64,000 nucleotides of DNA from JAGVSR01 sp964458265 (GTDB lineage: Bacteria; Pseudomonadota; Alphaproteobacteria; Rhizobiales; Hyphomicrobiaceae), in NCBI GenBank assembly GCA_964458265.1, contig CAYWIF010000008.1:1-64000 (forward strand), given 5' to 3'. How positions within the stretch are numbered: the first letter of the stretch is position 1; the number at the start of each line of letters is the position of its first letter. Made by a program: the position numbers and the translations under genes. Under the pieces are notes generated by a model that was given only the letters and a program-made list of their open reading frames with translations, was not told the DNA's origin and ran no database searches. Of the stretch, positions 55,615 to 64,000 are shown piece after piece.

Positions 55615-56460
55615 CTAACCCGGGAATGGAACAACTGTCTGGCGCTGCGTGCCAAGGCCATCAATGGTCAGTTCCATGACGTCGCCGGCCTTCAAGTATT
55701 GCGGCGGTTTCATGCCGGAACCGACGCCCGGTGGTGTGCCTGTCGTGATCACGTCGCCGGCTTCGAGCACACAGAACTGCGTGATGTAGGCGACAAGATA
55801 CGGGACAGAAAAGATCATGGTCGAGGTCGAGCCCTGTTGGCGGGACTCGCCGTTGATCTTCAGCTCCATGGCGAGATTCGAAGGATCAATGGCGTCGGCG
55901 GTAACGAGCCATGGACCAAGCGGACCGAACGTTTCGGCGCACTTGCCCTTCATCCATTGTCCGTTGCGCTTCATCTGAAAGCGCCGCTCTGAGACATCGT
56001 TGCAGATCGCGTAGCCCGCCACGTAGTCCATCGCATCTTTCTCTTCAACGTAGCGGGCCCGCTTGCCCATCACGAAGGCGATCTCGAGTTCCCAATCCAT
56101 GCGATCGGAGTTCTTCGGATAGAGGACGTCGTCGTAGGGGCCGCAAATGCAGTTGCCGAGTTTGTTGAAGAGGATGGGCTCAGTGGGAATTTCCTGGCCA
56201 GTCTCGCGGGCATGGTCGGCGTAGTTGAGGCCGACGGCGATGAAGCTCCAGGGACGCGAGACGGGCGGGCCCAGGCGCACGCCTTCTGGTGCGAAGGGCA
56301 GAGATGCGGGATCAAGAGCGCGAAGGCGGTCCAAGGTCTCTTTGCCTAGTGTAGCGCCACCGATGTCGGGCACATGCGCCGAGAGATCGCGGATTTTTCC
56401 CGCAGTATCGATCAGGCCGGGCATCTCGGCCCCTGCGTTTCCGAACCTCACCAGCTTCAT
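55615..56460 (-). CDS. Fumarylacetoacetate hydrolase-family protein
   Basis: 281 residues from ATG 56460, preceded by GGGGGG. The FAH-family core holds the metal-binding acidic residues (GLNYADHARETG, DWELEIAFVMGK, GYAICNDVSERRFQ). Relatives hydrolyse C-C bonds of oxo acids or isomerise 2-oxo compounds (e.g. ureidoglycolate lyase, 2-keto-4-pentenoate hydratase). Which reaction cannot be told here. No aromatic-degradation genes are adjacent apart from the intradiol dioxygenase 12 kb away. Confidence 0.88.
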   Translation of the reverse strand: MKLVRFGNAGAEMPGLIDTAGKIRDLSAHVPDIGGATLGKETLDRLRALDPASLPFAPEGVRLGPPVSRPWSFIAVGLNYADHARETGQEIPTEPILFNKLGNCICGPYDDVLYPKNSDRMDWELEIAFVMGKRARYVEEKDAMDYVAGYAICNDVSERRFQMKRNGQWMKGKCAETFGPLGPWLVTADAIDPSNLAMELKINGESRQQGSTSTMIFSVPYLVAYITQFCVLEAGDVITTGTPPGVGSGMKPPQYLKAGDVMELTIDGLGTQRQTVVPFPG

Positions 56461-56599
56461 TTCAATTTCCCCCCAGCGTTGTGTCGCTGCACGGGATACC
56501 GGCACAGCGATGCTTTCGAAATCGGGAAACTCCATGCGCGAAAATAGGCCGTCACGCAAGCGACGGGGCGCGGCCGGAGCGGCGCGGTCAAGGCGCGTG

Positions 56600-59089
56600 T
56601 CAGGGTTGGAGGAGATTGCGTGATATTTCGTCGCCCGCGGTCAGTTTGCGCAGTGTCCCTGTGACACCGGCGACCGGCACACTCGGAGCAGGTGAGCGCG
56701 GTGGCAACAAGTGATTTTGAGGATTCTCGCGTGCATGGGTTTTCAGGTCGTCGAGGAGGACTTCCAACAATGGTGTTGCGACTTGCGCCGCGTGCAGCGA
56801 CGTCGCCCAGGGCTCATTCGCGGAGCCGGTGCCGACGAGTACGACGTAGCTATAGGCGGCCCCGTTGGAGAACTGCAGACCGCCCGTCGTCCAGACATCG
56901 ACGGTCGAATTAGGGTCTGTCGTGACCTGCGTTCCGGTTTTCGCGAAGTGGAAGCGCAGGTCGTTGCGCCGCGCGGCACACCAATGGGAGAGTGCGCGCA
57001 GCGTGCCGGCCGGCTTGCGGCCCGTTGTGTAGCAAAGGGGGGCTTCCAGCAACGAGCGGACTAGGGGCACCGCCTCCGGCTTAAGCACATCCGACGGGAT
57101 GACGCCGGTGGCTCGCGGGCCGGATGCTGCAGCAGCGGCGTCGCGGCTCGTGAAGTCAAAGGATTTGACGAGTGTGGGCAGCTTGACCGGCGTGTGACCG
57201 CGTTTCAGCATGGCAGACAAGACGACCGAAGACATCATGTGTACGCGCCGGGGGCTGCCGGAGATTTGGCCGAGCACCACGGCAGTGGAGGGCGGTACGC
57301 TATGCCCCACTGCATCGGGCGGCGGCATCGTGAAGCCCAATCGATCGATGATCTTTTGCACGCGCGACTGCCCGACGAGCGCCGTGCGATTGATGAGCGG
57401 TGAATTGAGCGAGCAAGCAAAAGCGACGACAGCGCGGCGACCGCTACGTGCAATGCCGCCTCTGGCGCATGTCTCGAGGCCCGCCTCCGGTGCTTGCGTG
57501 TCGAGATAGGGGGTGTTGATGGTGTCGCGCATGGTGTTGGCGATGGCGACGGCGGCGATGATTTTGCCGGTCGAGGCGATCATCCGCGGATCGTTTTCGG
57601 GTTCGTAGAGGCCGGTCAACGGGTTACGCGCGACCGAGGCGCCAAAATAAGCCGCGGTTTCGCCGGTCTCGAAGTAGCGAACGATGTCGCCTTTGTGGTC
57701 GGCGGCGACGACGACGACATTGGGCAGCTTGTTGTCGTCGTCGGCGCGCGCGGGATTAACCGTATATCCGGCCGTGATCCTTGAGCGCTCGATTTGATCG
57801 ATGCGGGCAAGAGCGACCGTCACCTTGGAACCGAATCGGAGGTTTTCCACCGTGTCGAGCGTGGTCGAAACGCCCCGGACGTAGGAGCGCCACGAAAACC
57901 CATAGGTCTGCTTCATCTCCTCGCGGATGCCGAATCTGGCCGACGGCATCAGTGCGTTGGCGCGGATCACGGGATTGGCTTGCGCGCGGGCGGCAAGCGC
58001 TGGCGCAAACTTGTCGAGCGCTTCCTGCAGGCGCGGGCGAACCTTCGGATCAGGAGGACCGCCGGCGAGACCGACGAGTTCGAACACGATATCGGACTTG
58101 GTCTTTTCGTCTGCTATCAGTTTCTCGGCACAGGTCCGCGCGCGTACCTCAGTGATGTAGCGCCAGCGGTCGAGGCGGACCTCGTTCAACTTCGCACTCC
58201 CGGGCATGAGGATGATCGGCTTGTTCACGGCCGACGCGAGGACCATCTGCTCGGCAATCGTCAGTTCGCCAGCTTCCTTGCCGAACACGATACGGCTCGT
58301 GACTTCCACGCCATGAAGGGGCGATCCGCCGGTGCGCTGCGCCAGCCAAATATGATTGGCCGCCCACTGCTTGAGCGCCGTGTCCCCGTTCTCAGTCAAC
58401 ACGCGATAGACGACGGGCGCCAGCCACCACTCACCGAACTTGCGGCGCAGTTTCGTCAGGCCGCTTTCGCTGACGTCGGGCGGCGTCTTGTAAATGACGC
58501 GCACGAACTGCATCGGCAATGTCGAACCGCCCACTCCGATGCTCGGGCGCCGTGCAGCAATCGTGCGGCGAATCGACGACAGCGGGATTTTCAACACACC
58601 CAGAAGATCGATGCCGAAGGGATTGAGCCACGTGCCGAGGTTGCGGTCTTCGTGGTAGACGAGGCACTTCCAATAGTATTCCGGGACATTGCGGACCGGG
58701 ATCGATTTGTGGTCGGGATTGGCGGTGTAATCCCCATAGTCAATCGACCGATCCGTGTAATTCACGTCGCGGACGCTATCGAGGCGGGGATCGAACGTGC
58801 CCACGAAGCCGCCGCGCCGGTCGTAAATGGCGGTCGCGATCCAGCGCTCGGCGTCGTACCTCAGTTTGTCGGAGATGGTATAAGCCCCGGTGATGGCGCG
58901 GACGGGGGCAACGACATAAACGAGACACAATGCGAAGAGGACATAGGCAAAGGCGGCAATTACGGGGTACCGCAGCGGACCCAGGCGAGGGTTGAAAGCA
59001 ACCCATTCGGTCAGAAACCGCAGCACCATGACCGGCAAGCGGGACACGGTCTCAAGCAGCGCAGTAAGGAATTTGATGATAGTTCCCAT
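56600..59089 (-). CDS. Class A-type penicillin-binding protein with divergent transglycosylase
   Basis: 829 residues from ATG 59089. One N-terminal membrane helix (about 40-65, RYPVIAAFAYVLFALCLVYV) is followed by a glycosyltransferase 51-like domain. In it the usual EDxxFxxH is HEDRNLGTWLNPFG and GGSTITQQ is GGSTLPMQFV; both Glu-bearing blocks are recognisable but altered. A transpeptidase domain has SxxK STGK, SxN SLN and KTG (FAKTGTQV). All three penicillin-binding motifs are intact. Standard PBP1 proteins are 800-900 residues. Whether the polymerase half is active is doubtful. It lies divergent from the sigma factor gene. Confidence 0.85.
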   Translation of the reverse strand: MGTIIKFLTALLETVSRLPVMVLRFLTEWVAFNPRLGPLRYPVIAAFAYVLFALCLVYVVAPVRAITGAYTISDKLRYDAERWIATAIYDRRGGFVGTFDPRLDSVRDVNYTDRSIDYGDYTANPDHKSIPVRNVPEYYWKCLVYHEDRNLGTWLNPFGIDLLGVLKIPLSSIRRTIAARRPSIGVGGSTLPMQFVRVIYKTPPDVSESGLTKLRRKFGEWWLAPVVYRVLTENGDTALKQWAANHIWLAQRTGGSPLHGVEVTSRIVFGKEAGELTIAEQMVLASAVNKPIILMPGSAKLNEVRLDRWRYITEVRARTCAEKLIADEKTKSDIVFELVGLAGGPPDPKVRPRLQEALDKFAPALAARAQANPVIRANALMPSARFGIREEMKQTYGFSWRSYVRGVSTTLDTVENLRFGSKVTVALARIDQIERSRITAGYTVNPARADDDNKLPNVVVVAADHKGDIVRYFETGETAAYFGASVARNPLTGLYEPENDPRMIASTGKIIAAVAIANTMRDTINTPYLDTQAPEAGLETCARGGIARSGRRAVVAFACSLNSPLINRTALVGQSRVQKIIDRLGFTMPPPDAVGHSVPPSTAVVLGQISGSPRRVHMMSSVVLSAMLKRGHTPVKLPTLVKSFDFTSRDAAAAASGPRATGVIPSDVLKPEAVPLVRSLLEAPLCYTTGRKPAGTLRALSHWCAARRNDLRFHFAKTGTQVTTDPNSTVDVWTTGGLQFSNGAAYSYVVLVGTGSANEPWATSLHAAQVATPLLEVLLDDLKTHARENPQNHLLPPRSPAPSVPVAGVTGTLRKLTAGDEISRNLLQP

Positions 59090-59299
59090 AGGCCTAGCCG
59101 AAAGCGGCAGCGGACGCCGTGCCACCCGACACCTGCCTCATCCCTCCGTAGCTCCCGTTTATGGCGGGGCCTCGGCCCGTTTGCGGCCCAGCGGTGTCGT
59201 TGTCGCGCCGCAACAGGGCCTTTCCGGTGGCCGTAAAGCCATGGAATATCCGGCCAACAACCTCGTTCTCATGGCGAAGCGCCGCGGAGAGGGCAGTCC

Positions 59300-59842
59300 G
59301 TGACGGAAGATGTACGGGCCCGAATGATCGAATTCCTGCCGCGTCTGCGCAGGTTCGCGTTCGCGCTCACGAGAAACATGGATCAGGCCGACGACCTCGT
59401 TCAGGACACGTGCGAGCGTGCACTCTCGCGTCTGGATCAGTGGGAGCCGGGTACAAAGCTCGAGAGTTGGATGTATCGAATCGCGCAAAATATCTGGCTC
59501 GACCGCAAGCGTTCCGAGAAGGTTCGCGGTTCATCCTTCGACATCGACGAAGCGGTGGGGCTGATGGGTGAGGATGGCCGGACCGTGACCGAGAACCGAT
59601 TAACACTCGCCGCTGTCAGCAAGGGGATGGACCAGCTACCGCCGGATCAGCAGGTGCTCGTCGCCATGGTTTGTGTCGATGGTCTTTCCTACAAGGACGC
59701 AGCTTCAATACTCAACGTACCGATCGGGACCGTGATGAGCCGACTCTCGCGGGCCCGGCAGGCCCTCTACCAACATATCGCCGCCGATGGCGGTTCCCTC
59801 AGCCCCCAATTCCAGGAGCGCCTCAATGGTTCACGTTCCTGA
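59300..59842 (+). CDS. ECF sigma factor
   Basis: 180 residues from a GTG at 59300 (GGAGAGGG 8-9 bases upstream). Sigma region 2 (AFALTRNMDQADDLVQDTCE and SWMYRIAQNIWLDRKRS) and region 4 (LPPDQQVLVAMVCVDGLSYK and GTVMSRLSRARQAL) are intact; there is no region 3, as is usual for ECF factors. Its end overlaps the next gene by 17 bases, which marks that gene as the cognate anti-sigma. I see no matching -35 GGAAC signal in front, so autoregulation is not evident. Confidence 0.9.
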   Translation: MTEDVRARMIEFLPRLRRFAFALTRNMDQADDLVQDTCERALSRLDQWEPGTKLESWMYRIAQNIWLDRKRSEKVRGSSFDIDEAVGLMGEDGRTVTENRLTLAAVSKGMDQLPPDQQVLVAMVCVDGLSYKDAASILNVPIGTVMSRLSRARQALYQHIAADGGSLSPQFQERLNGSRS

Positions 59843-60626
59843 CGAACTCATCATGGCCTATGCCGACCGGCAGGTATCTTCGGAAGAGAAGGCCTGGCTG
59901 GAAAGCATTCTCGCAGTGGACCCCGCGGTCCGCGCGCGGCTCGACGTGTTTCTTGCCACCGGCCCAGGTCAGTTCTCGCCGTTCGACCCGATTCTTTCGG
60001 CGCCGGTTCCGGATCGTCTGATCGCAACAGTGATGGGCACGAAGCCCGAACGTAAAGCACCGGTCCAGCACGAGAGCCTGTTTGAGCGCTTTTTCCCTAA
60101 TGGCTTATGGCAAGCACCGGCGTTCGGTTATGCTGCGGCGCTTCTCGTGGGCGTCGGCATCGGCTCGGTTCTCCTGTCGGCACCCAACGCCGAAGTGCCC
60201 TTGATGGTAGCGGATCGCGATGGTTTTGTGGCCTCCGGGCGACTGCAGGTGGCGCTCAATGGCGAAACTTCCGGAAACCGGAAACTCGTCAGCGAAGGTG
60301 ACATCCGGCCCTTACTGACGGTACGCGACGGGCAGGGGCGTATCTGCCGGCAATATGAAATCGTTGGACGGACGAAGGGGCCGCAGGGTCTTGCGTGCCG
60401 CGAGGCGACCGGCAATTGGCGCATCACGGTCCTGACCGGCGGCGAGGCGGGCGCTTCCGCGCGGAGTGTCAGCCAGGGTCAGGACGACATGCTCGGCAGC
60501 GTGGTCGGCGCTGCAATCAAGAGCTTGCCGTCGCACAGTGAACTCTCGGCTGCCGAGGAACTCTATCTCATCGAAAACGGCTGGTCCGGAGTTCCGGCCG
60601 TCGAGCCAAACGGCTCGGGAAATTGA
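59826..60626 (+). CDS. Anti-sigma factor, single-pass membrane protein
   Basis: 266 residues from ATG 59826. A cytoplasmic part with a short zinc-finger-like beginning (ELIMAYADRQVSSEEKAWLE, a ChrR/RsbW-like start without Cys) is followed by one membrane helix (about 95-117, APAFGYAAALLVGVGIGSVL) and a periplasmic domain of about 145 residues. The periplasmic part has two cysteines (RICRQYEIVGR and LACREATG) and conserved Trp. Overlap with the sigma factor and topology make an anti-sigma role very likely. Signal unknown. Confidence 0.82.
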   Translation: MVHVPDELIMAYADRQVSSEEKAWLESILAVDPAVRARLDVFLATGPGQFSPFDPILSAPVPDRLIATVMGTKPERKAPVQHESLFERFFPNGLWQAPAFGYAAALLVGVGIGSVLLSAPNAEVPLMVADRDGFVASGRLQVALNGETSGNRKLVSEGDIRPLLTVRDGQGRICRQYEIVGRTKGPQGLACREATGNWRITVLTGGEAGASARSVSQGQDDMLGSVVGAAIKSLPSHSELSAAEELYLIENGWSGVPAVEPNGSGN

Positions 60627-61085
60627 TGCGGCGTCTGGAATAGCCGCATCGTCCGCGCGTTTTCAAATCGTTCTCTGCTCCCTGAGACAGACCCCCGGTG
60701 AAAGGTCCGGACCGCCCCGAAGGATCTTAACCGGCGGACTGTCGAATAGGAGACTTGGTGCTCACTCCAGTTGGAGCTTTCCCGCACGGGTTCCGACTGG
60801 GGCGACACCAAGACGGGGGTAGGCCTAACCGCCCTCCTGGCCGCTCCCCGATGCGAGGCCCGTCCCGCGCTGAACCGGAAGCCCCCGCTGCCGGCCGGAT
60901 TGCGGGCGGGTCTCAATTCGTTTCAGACTCGCTTCGCTTGAGACTGGGTTTGAGACTGGGCTTGAGACTGGCCCAGAAGATTTGTGCCACGAGTTTTTGC
61001 AAGCGCCATGGATCGCGCCAAGACGTGCGCCGACGTCGTTCGCTAACGCGCGAACAGCACGCGGAAACAACACGCACCAGACCGG
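60627..61085. other. 459-bp region after the anti-sigma gene
   Basis: No gene supported. It holds the three 12-bp repeats (60937-60972) and short Arg/Pro-rich open frames on both strands (60755-61180 plus, 60563-60916 and 60825-61073 minus) that look like shadows. Confidence 0.4.
60937..60972. repeat. Three tandem copies of a 12-bp unit
   Basis: CTTGAGACTGGG (60937-60948), TTTGAGACTGGG (60949-60960), CTTGAGACTGGC (60961-60972). Units differ at one base or two. A fourth degenerate copy (TTTCAGACTCGC) precedes at 60921-60932. Within non-coding sequence. Confidence 0.75.
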
Positions 61086-61178
61086 TCAGAACGCGTTCAG
61101 CAGAACGAAGAGACCGATACCGACCGCCGGTCCCAGCATCGAGGCTAGAACCAGCATCAAAAACGACTTACCTACCAT
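61086..61178 (-). CDS. 30-residue membrane microprotein
   Basis: ATG at 61176-61178, TGA at 61086-61088: MVGKSFLMLVLASMLGPAVG then ten further residues ending NAF. Basic N-terminus, one membrane helix filling most of the chain, and a G-rich stretch (CGGGG) about 10 bases upstream. It fits no shadow of another gene because the region is otherwise non-coding. Such tiny single-helix proteins are often missed; function unknown. Confidence 0.5.
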   Translation of the reverse strand: MVGKSFLMLVLASMLGPAVGIGLFVLLNAF

Positions 61179-61478
61179 AACACGCAACCCCGCACGCAAA
61201 TGCCGATCCTCAATCGGCTCTCATTCAAGTCTCCCGGCGCTTCCCCAAACGCTTCGAGACTTCCGTGCCGCGACGTGTCCACGCCCTGTCACACCGCAGC
61301 TCACAAAATCTTTACACGGGAAAAAATCTTTCGGATCGGCCTTTCCTCACTTTAGCCATTATGTGATCTCGCGAGGGCGAACGTGATGACGCACTGCACA
61401 AAAAGCCGTTGCCGCGGAGTTAACCCGCTGACGGCCCTCAGTTAAAGGCGGACGATCGATAGGACGCGCCGTTGAATG
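61179..61478. other. 300-bp intergenic region
   Basis: Lies between the microprotein and the end of the ATPase gene. More AT-rich in 61300-61400 (AAAAAATCTTT near 61322), so a promoter for the microprotein on the minus strand is possible; I cannot assign boxes. Confidence 0.4.
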
Positions 61479-64000
61479 TTAGCGCACGTCGAAGAGTCTA
61501 AGCTGCTTTTCGTCTTGGCCCTTGGTCTCATGCGCCAGTTGTTCGATGCGGTCGAACGGCACCTGCTCGGCCTCAATGAGTGAGCGTTGTGCCTTCATCG
61601 CGCGCACATGCCCTTCCTGCACGAGGTGGAATTCACCGACCGTCTGATGGGGCAGTACGGCGGCGGGATCGAGCCCGCTTTCGCTCTGGAATGCAGCCTT
61701 CAATTTGCGCAGAGCGGTGTCTTCGCGGACGCGCCCGATGAACCAACTCGTGATCTGGTCGCGGCTCTTGTAATCGAGGTCGCCCGGCGACTGGGTCGCG
61801 AGCATGAGGCCGAGGCCAGCGGATCGCGCACGCTTCAGGAGCGACTGGAGCGGTTCTGCCGTCGCGGGCTTGGCGTTGGCTGGAATATAGAGGTCGGCTT
61901 CGTCGAACATGACGACGGCCTGCAGTTCGTCGTTCGGATTGCGCTGGCAGAAGCGCAGCGCTTCGGAGAGGAACTGCGAGACCCAGAACAGGATGTTCTC
62001 GTTGTCGCCGAGGAAACCTGTGTAGATGATCGACAGGCGCGTGCGGCCATCGCGCGCAAACGGCCCCAAGCCGAGCAGGCTCTCCATGCGCAGGCTCTCG
62101 CCGCCGCCCTCGAAGAGAGCGGAGTTTCGATGACGCAAGCTGTCGAGCTGGGCGACGAGATCGCGGCGGATCTTGCCCGAAGGGTCCATCCGCTGCGTCA
62201 AATCGGTGAGTTCGGGATCCTCGTCTTCGAGAAGCGCGATGAGGTCGGCCAGCGTGACTTCGCGGCTGTAGCGCGTGCCCAGGATACGCAGGGCCACCGA
62301 CAACGTGCCCGACTGTTTCTGATGTGTCGCCGAATTCTTCAGATGCAGCATCTCGCCGAGCGCGGCGGACGAGAGATTGGCCAGCAACTGCTGCTCGTGT
62401 TCGGGCAGTTCGTTGATGCCATTGGGCAGCAACGTGATCGAGATCGGGCGGCCGGATGCGCGACCGGGCGTGTAGACTGCAACATCGATCGCATCGGCCA
62501 GCTTTTCACGCTCACCGCGGCGTTCGGTGAATTCGTCGTCATTGGCGCGCCAAACATCGGGATTGGCGTAGGAGCACAGATCGCCCTTACGATCGAGCAG
62601 AACGGCCGGTATGCCCTGTAGCAGAAGCTGTTCGATCAGACAGAGCGCGAGCGTCGTCTTGCCCGAACCGGAGCCGCCGAGCACGGCGGCATGACGCTTC
62701 AGAACGTCCTTGTTGAGCGTGATGGGCTTGGCGCGGCCGCCGTTTTCGCGGCCGGCGAGGATTGAGCCGGCACTGCCGTTCTCGTCGAGGATGACCGACA
62801 GGGGAAGTTGTTCGTCGTTGGCGGGAACGGGGTCGCTGTCGCCGTCCGCCCACGCGGTCGTCCAGCCGCCGGGAGCAGTTTCGGCCGACGGCGTGAGTGC
62901 GCCATGCTGCACGGACGCAGTGGAAGCCGTGTCGGCTGCTTTGCCGTCCGGTTTGGTTGCACGCGGCAGGCTGCGCCCCAGGAGATCCAAGCGGAGCAGC
63001 TGAATGATCACCAGTATATTCGAGAGCAGACGCGCATCCTCGAACCACGCGGCAAAGCCGGTATCCTGACGGTGGTGCGCGTGGAATTCGCGCACCGTCA
63101 TCACGCGCTCCCAATCGGGAATGGGAACGATAATCTGGCGGCCGCCGCTTTCGCGGAACTTGCGCATCGCCTGCGCAGTCTGGTTCTTGCCGTTGGGCGG
63201 AAAATCGGATGCCCGGAGCATGAAGCAGGCCTTACCGGCCATCGCGGTCAGAACCTTGTCGAGCTGACGCTTGAGGCCGCCGCCCTGTGTTTTGCGATTG
63301 CAGAGGAAGACACGCGCTTCGGCGGCGTGGCCGGTGGACTTGTGGCGAATGACAAGATCGAATGCCGGCAGATCGTCGGACAGGTCGAGCCGGTTGGCCG
63401 CGAAAACGATGTCGCCTGCCCATTCGTCCTTGGCCAACTGAAGTCCGGCGATCAAGATGTCGAGGATTTCCTGGTCGTCCGACGGGATCTCGGCTTCCGA
63501 CGCATTCTGGAACCGCTCCCACATCTCGCGGTAGTCCATCGGCGAGGCTGAACCGCGCGAACCGCTATTTTCGCTGTCGCCGAAAATGCCGCCGAGGACG
63601 GAAGCCAGCGTCGATGCCCAGCCGCCAGCGTGCTCGTCCCGTTCCTCGGGTTCACTGGTAACTTTTTCGCGCAGGCGAGATTGGGCATGTTCAAGGAGGC
63701 GTCGCGTGGAGAGGCCGCCGAATTCCTCGAAGAACTGCGGGCCGAAGAACTGTGTCGGATCGGGAAACGCCAGGCCCGCCGATTTGGTATCGGCTTCGTG
63801 CTGAAGGCGCTTTGCTATGATGAGGCGCGCTTCCTCGGCCGTGCGGCTTTCCAACAGCGCGACAGGACCCGACTTTTCGATGCGATCGAGATAGGATTGG
63901 GGGAGCGCGCCGCGAACCTGACCGTAGAAGTCGTCGAGACAGGAGATAATGACGATCGCGTTCGACAGGCGGTTGGCGATCTGGATGAGGTCGCGGACGG
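61479..64000 (-). CDS. HerA/VirB4-type ATPase with AAA-like N-terminal part (5' end outside window)
   Basis: The frame stays open to the right edge, so at least 839 residues are present and the start is missing. The visible N-terminus (RDLIQIANRLSNAIVIISCL, then QSYLDRIEKS) is followed by TAEEARLIIAKRLQ, which looks like the end of a AAA-type NTPase lid. About 270 residues of poorly conserved linker come next. The C-terminal half is a HerA-like motor: Walker A GGSGSGKTTLA, Walker B VVMFDEADLYIP, an arginine-finger/QSPGDLDY region and a final VGEFHLVQEG block. HerA-type pumps move DNA in repair, plasmid transfer or phage defence. No nuclease partner (NurA) is visible here. Confidence 0.8.
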   Translation of the reverse strand, partial: VRDLIQIANRLSNAIVIISCLDDFYGQVRGALPQSYLDRIEKSGPVALLESRTAEEARLIIAKRLQHEADTKSAGLAFPDPTQFFGPQFFEEFGGLSTRRLLEHAQSRLREKVTSEPEERDEHAGGWASTLASVLGGIFGDSENSGSRGSASPMDYREMWERFQNASEAEIPSDDQEILDILIAGLQLAKDEWAGDIVFAANRLDLSDDLPAFDLVIRHKSTGHAAEARVFLCNRKTQGGGLKRQLDKVLTAMAGKACFMLRASDFPPNGKNQTAQAMRKFRESGGRQIIVPIPDWERVMTVREFHAHHRQDTGFAAWFEDARLLSNILVIIQLLRLDLLGRSLPRATKPDGKAADTASTASVQHGALTPSAETAPGGWTTAWADGDSDPVPANDEQLPLSVILDENGSAGSILAGRENGGRAKPITLNKDVLKRHAAVLGGSGSGKTTLALCLIEQLLLQGIPAVLLDRKGDLCSYANPDVWRANDDEFTERRGEREKLADAIDVAVYTPGRASGRPISITLLPNGINELPEHEQQLLANLSSAALGEMLHLKNSATHQKQSGTLSVALRILGTRYSREVTLADLIALLEDEDPELTDLTQRMDPSGKIRRDLVAQLDSLRHRNSALFEGGGESLRMESLLGLGPFARDGRTRLSIIYTGFLGDNENILFWVSQFLSEALRFCQRNPNDELQAVVMFDEADLYIPANAKPATAEPLQSLLKRARSAGLGLMLATQSPGDLDYKSRDQITSWFIGRVREDTALRKLKAAFQSESGLDPAAVLPHQTVGEFHLVQEGHVRAMKAQRSLIEAEQVPFDRIEQLAHETKGQDEKQLRLFDVR

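Noticed and set aside
60627..61085. Protein gene after the anti-sigma factor
   Set aside because: All frames are Arg/Pro-rich and interrupted by the 12-bp repeats; no start signal.

Overview
The window looks like chromosomal DNA of an alphaproteobacterium, most likely of the order Hyphomicrobiales (Rhizobiales). The 16S rRNA fragment at the left edge has the alphaproteobacterial 5' end. An alphaproteobacterial LexA box (GTTC-N7-GTTC) precedes an imuA-imuB-dnaE2 cassette, and Zur-type boxes precede znu genes. Serine-glyoxylate aminotransferase, several YkuD L,D-transpeptidases and an LplT-Aas fusion also fit this order. GC content is high and even. I see no phage, IS element, integron or CRISPR array; family and genus cannot be fixed from what is visible. 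LAYOUT, left part: 1-872 is the 5' part of a 16S rRNA gene on the minus strand, with leader, boxA-like site and promoter up to about 1277. Then come a membrane-anchored M23 endopeptidase, a 1152-aa LplT-Aas phospholipid-repair fusion behind a promoter with two identical-type palindromes, a lipoprotein and an L,D-transpeptidase. A minus-strand pair encodes glutaminase fused to STAS and cyclic-nucleotide domains plus a FecR-domain protein; creD, a small secreted protein, clpB, a MOSC protein, an amidase and serine-glyoxylate aminotransferase follow. MIDDLE: 21188-25843 is a compact minus-strand cluster of a coiled-coil protein, an OmpA-domain membrane protein, a Ras/Rab-like small GTPase, a histidine kinase and a response regulator. 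This is the most interesting locus in the window. Next are an orphan TRAP-type binding protein, a thioredoxin-like protein, a DUF1007-NicO metal exporter pair divergent from znuA, a second L,D-transpeptidase, and the SOS mutagenesis cassette imuA-imuB-dnaE2 with a perfect LexA box. RIGHT: a secreted C2-like protein, ggt, an FAD oxidoreductase and ubiE precede a Tat-exported intradiol dioxygenase, a third L,D-transpeptidase, hisA, a Cas2-fold-like orphan and ispG. The zur-znuC-znuB operon has a perfect Zur-type palindrome. After it come an unrecognised 1112-aa membrane/coiled-coil protein, a TadG-like von Willebrand A protein, a fumarylacetoacetase-family enzyme, a divergent class A PBP, an ECF sigma/anti-sigma pair, a 30-aa membrane microprotein, and a HerA-type ATPase that runs off the right edge. 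HOW THE GENES CONNECT: three themes recur. Envelope building and repair: M23, three L,D-transpeptidases, PBP, LplT-Aas, OmpA protein. Zinc homeostasis: zur, znuA, znuCB, probably DUF1007-NicO. Damage response: ClpB and the LexA-controlled mutasome. All calls come from reading the sequence; no database search was run.
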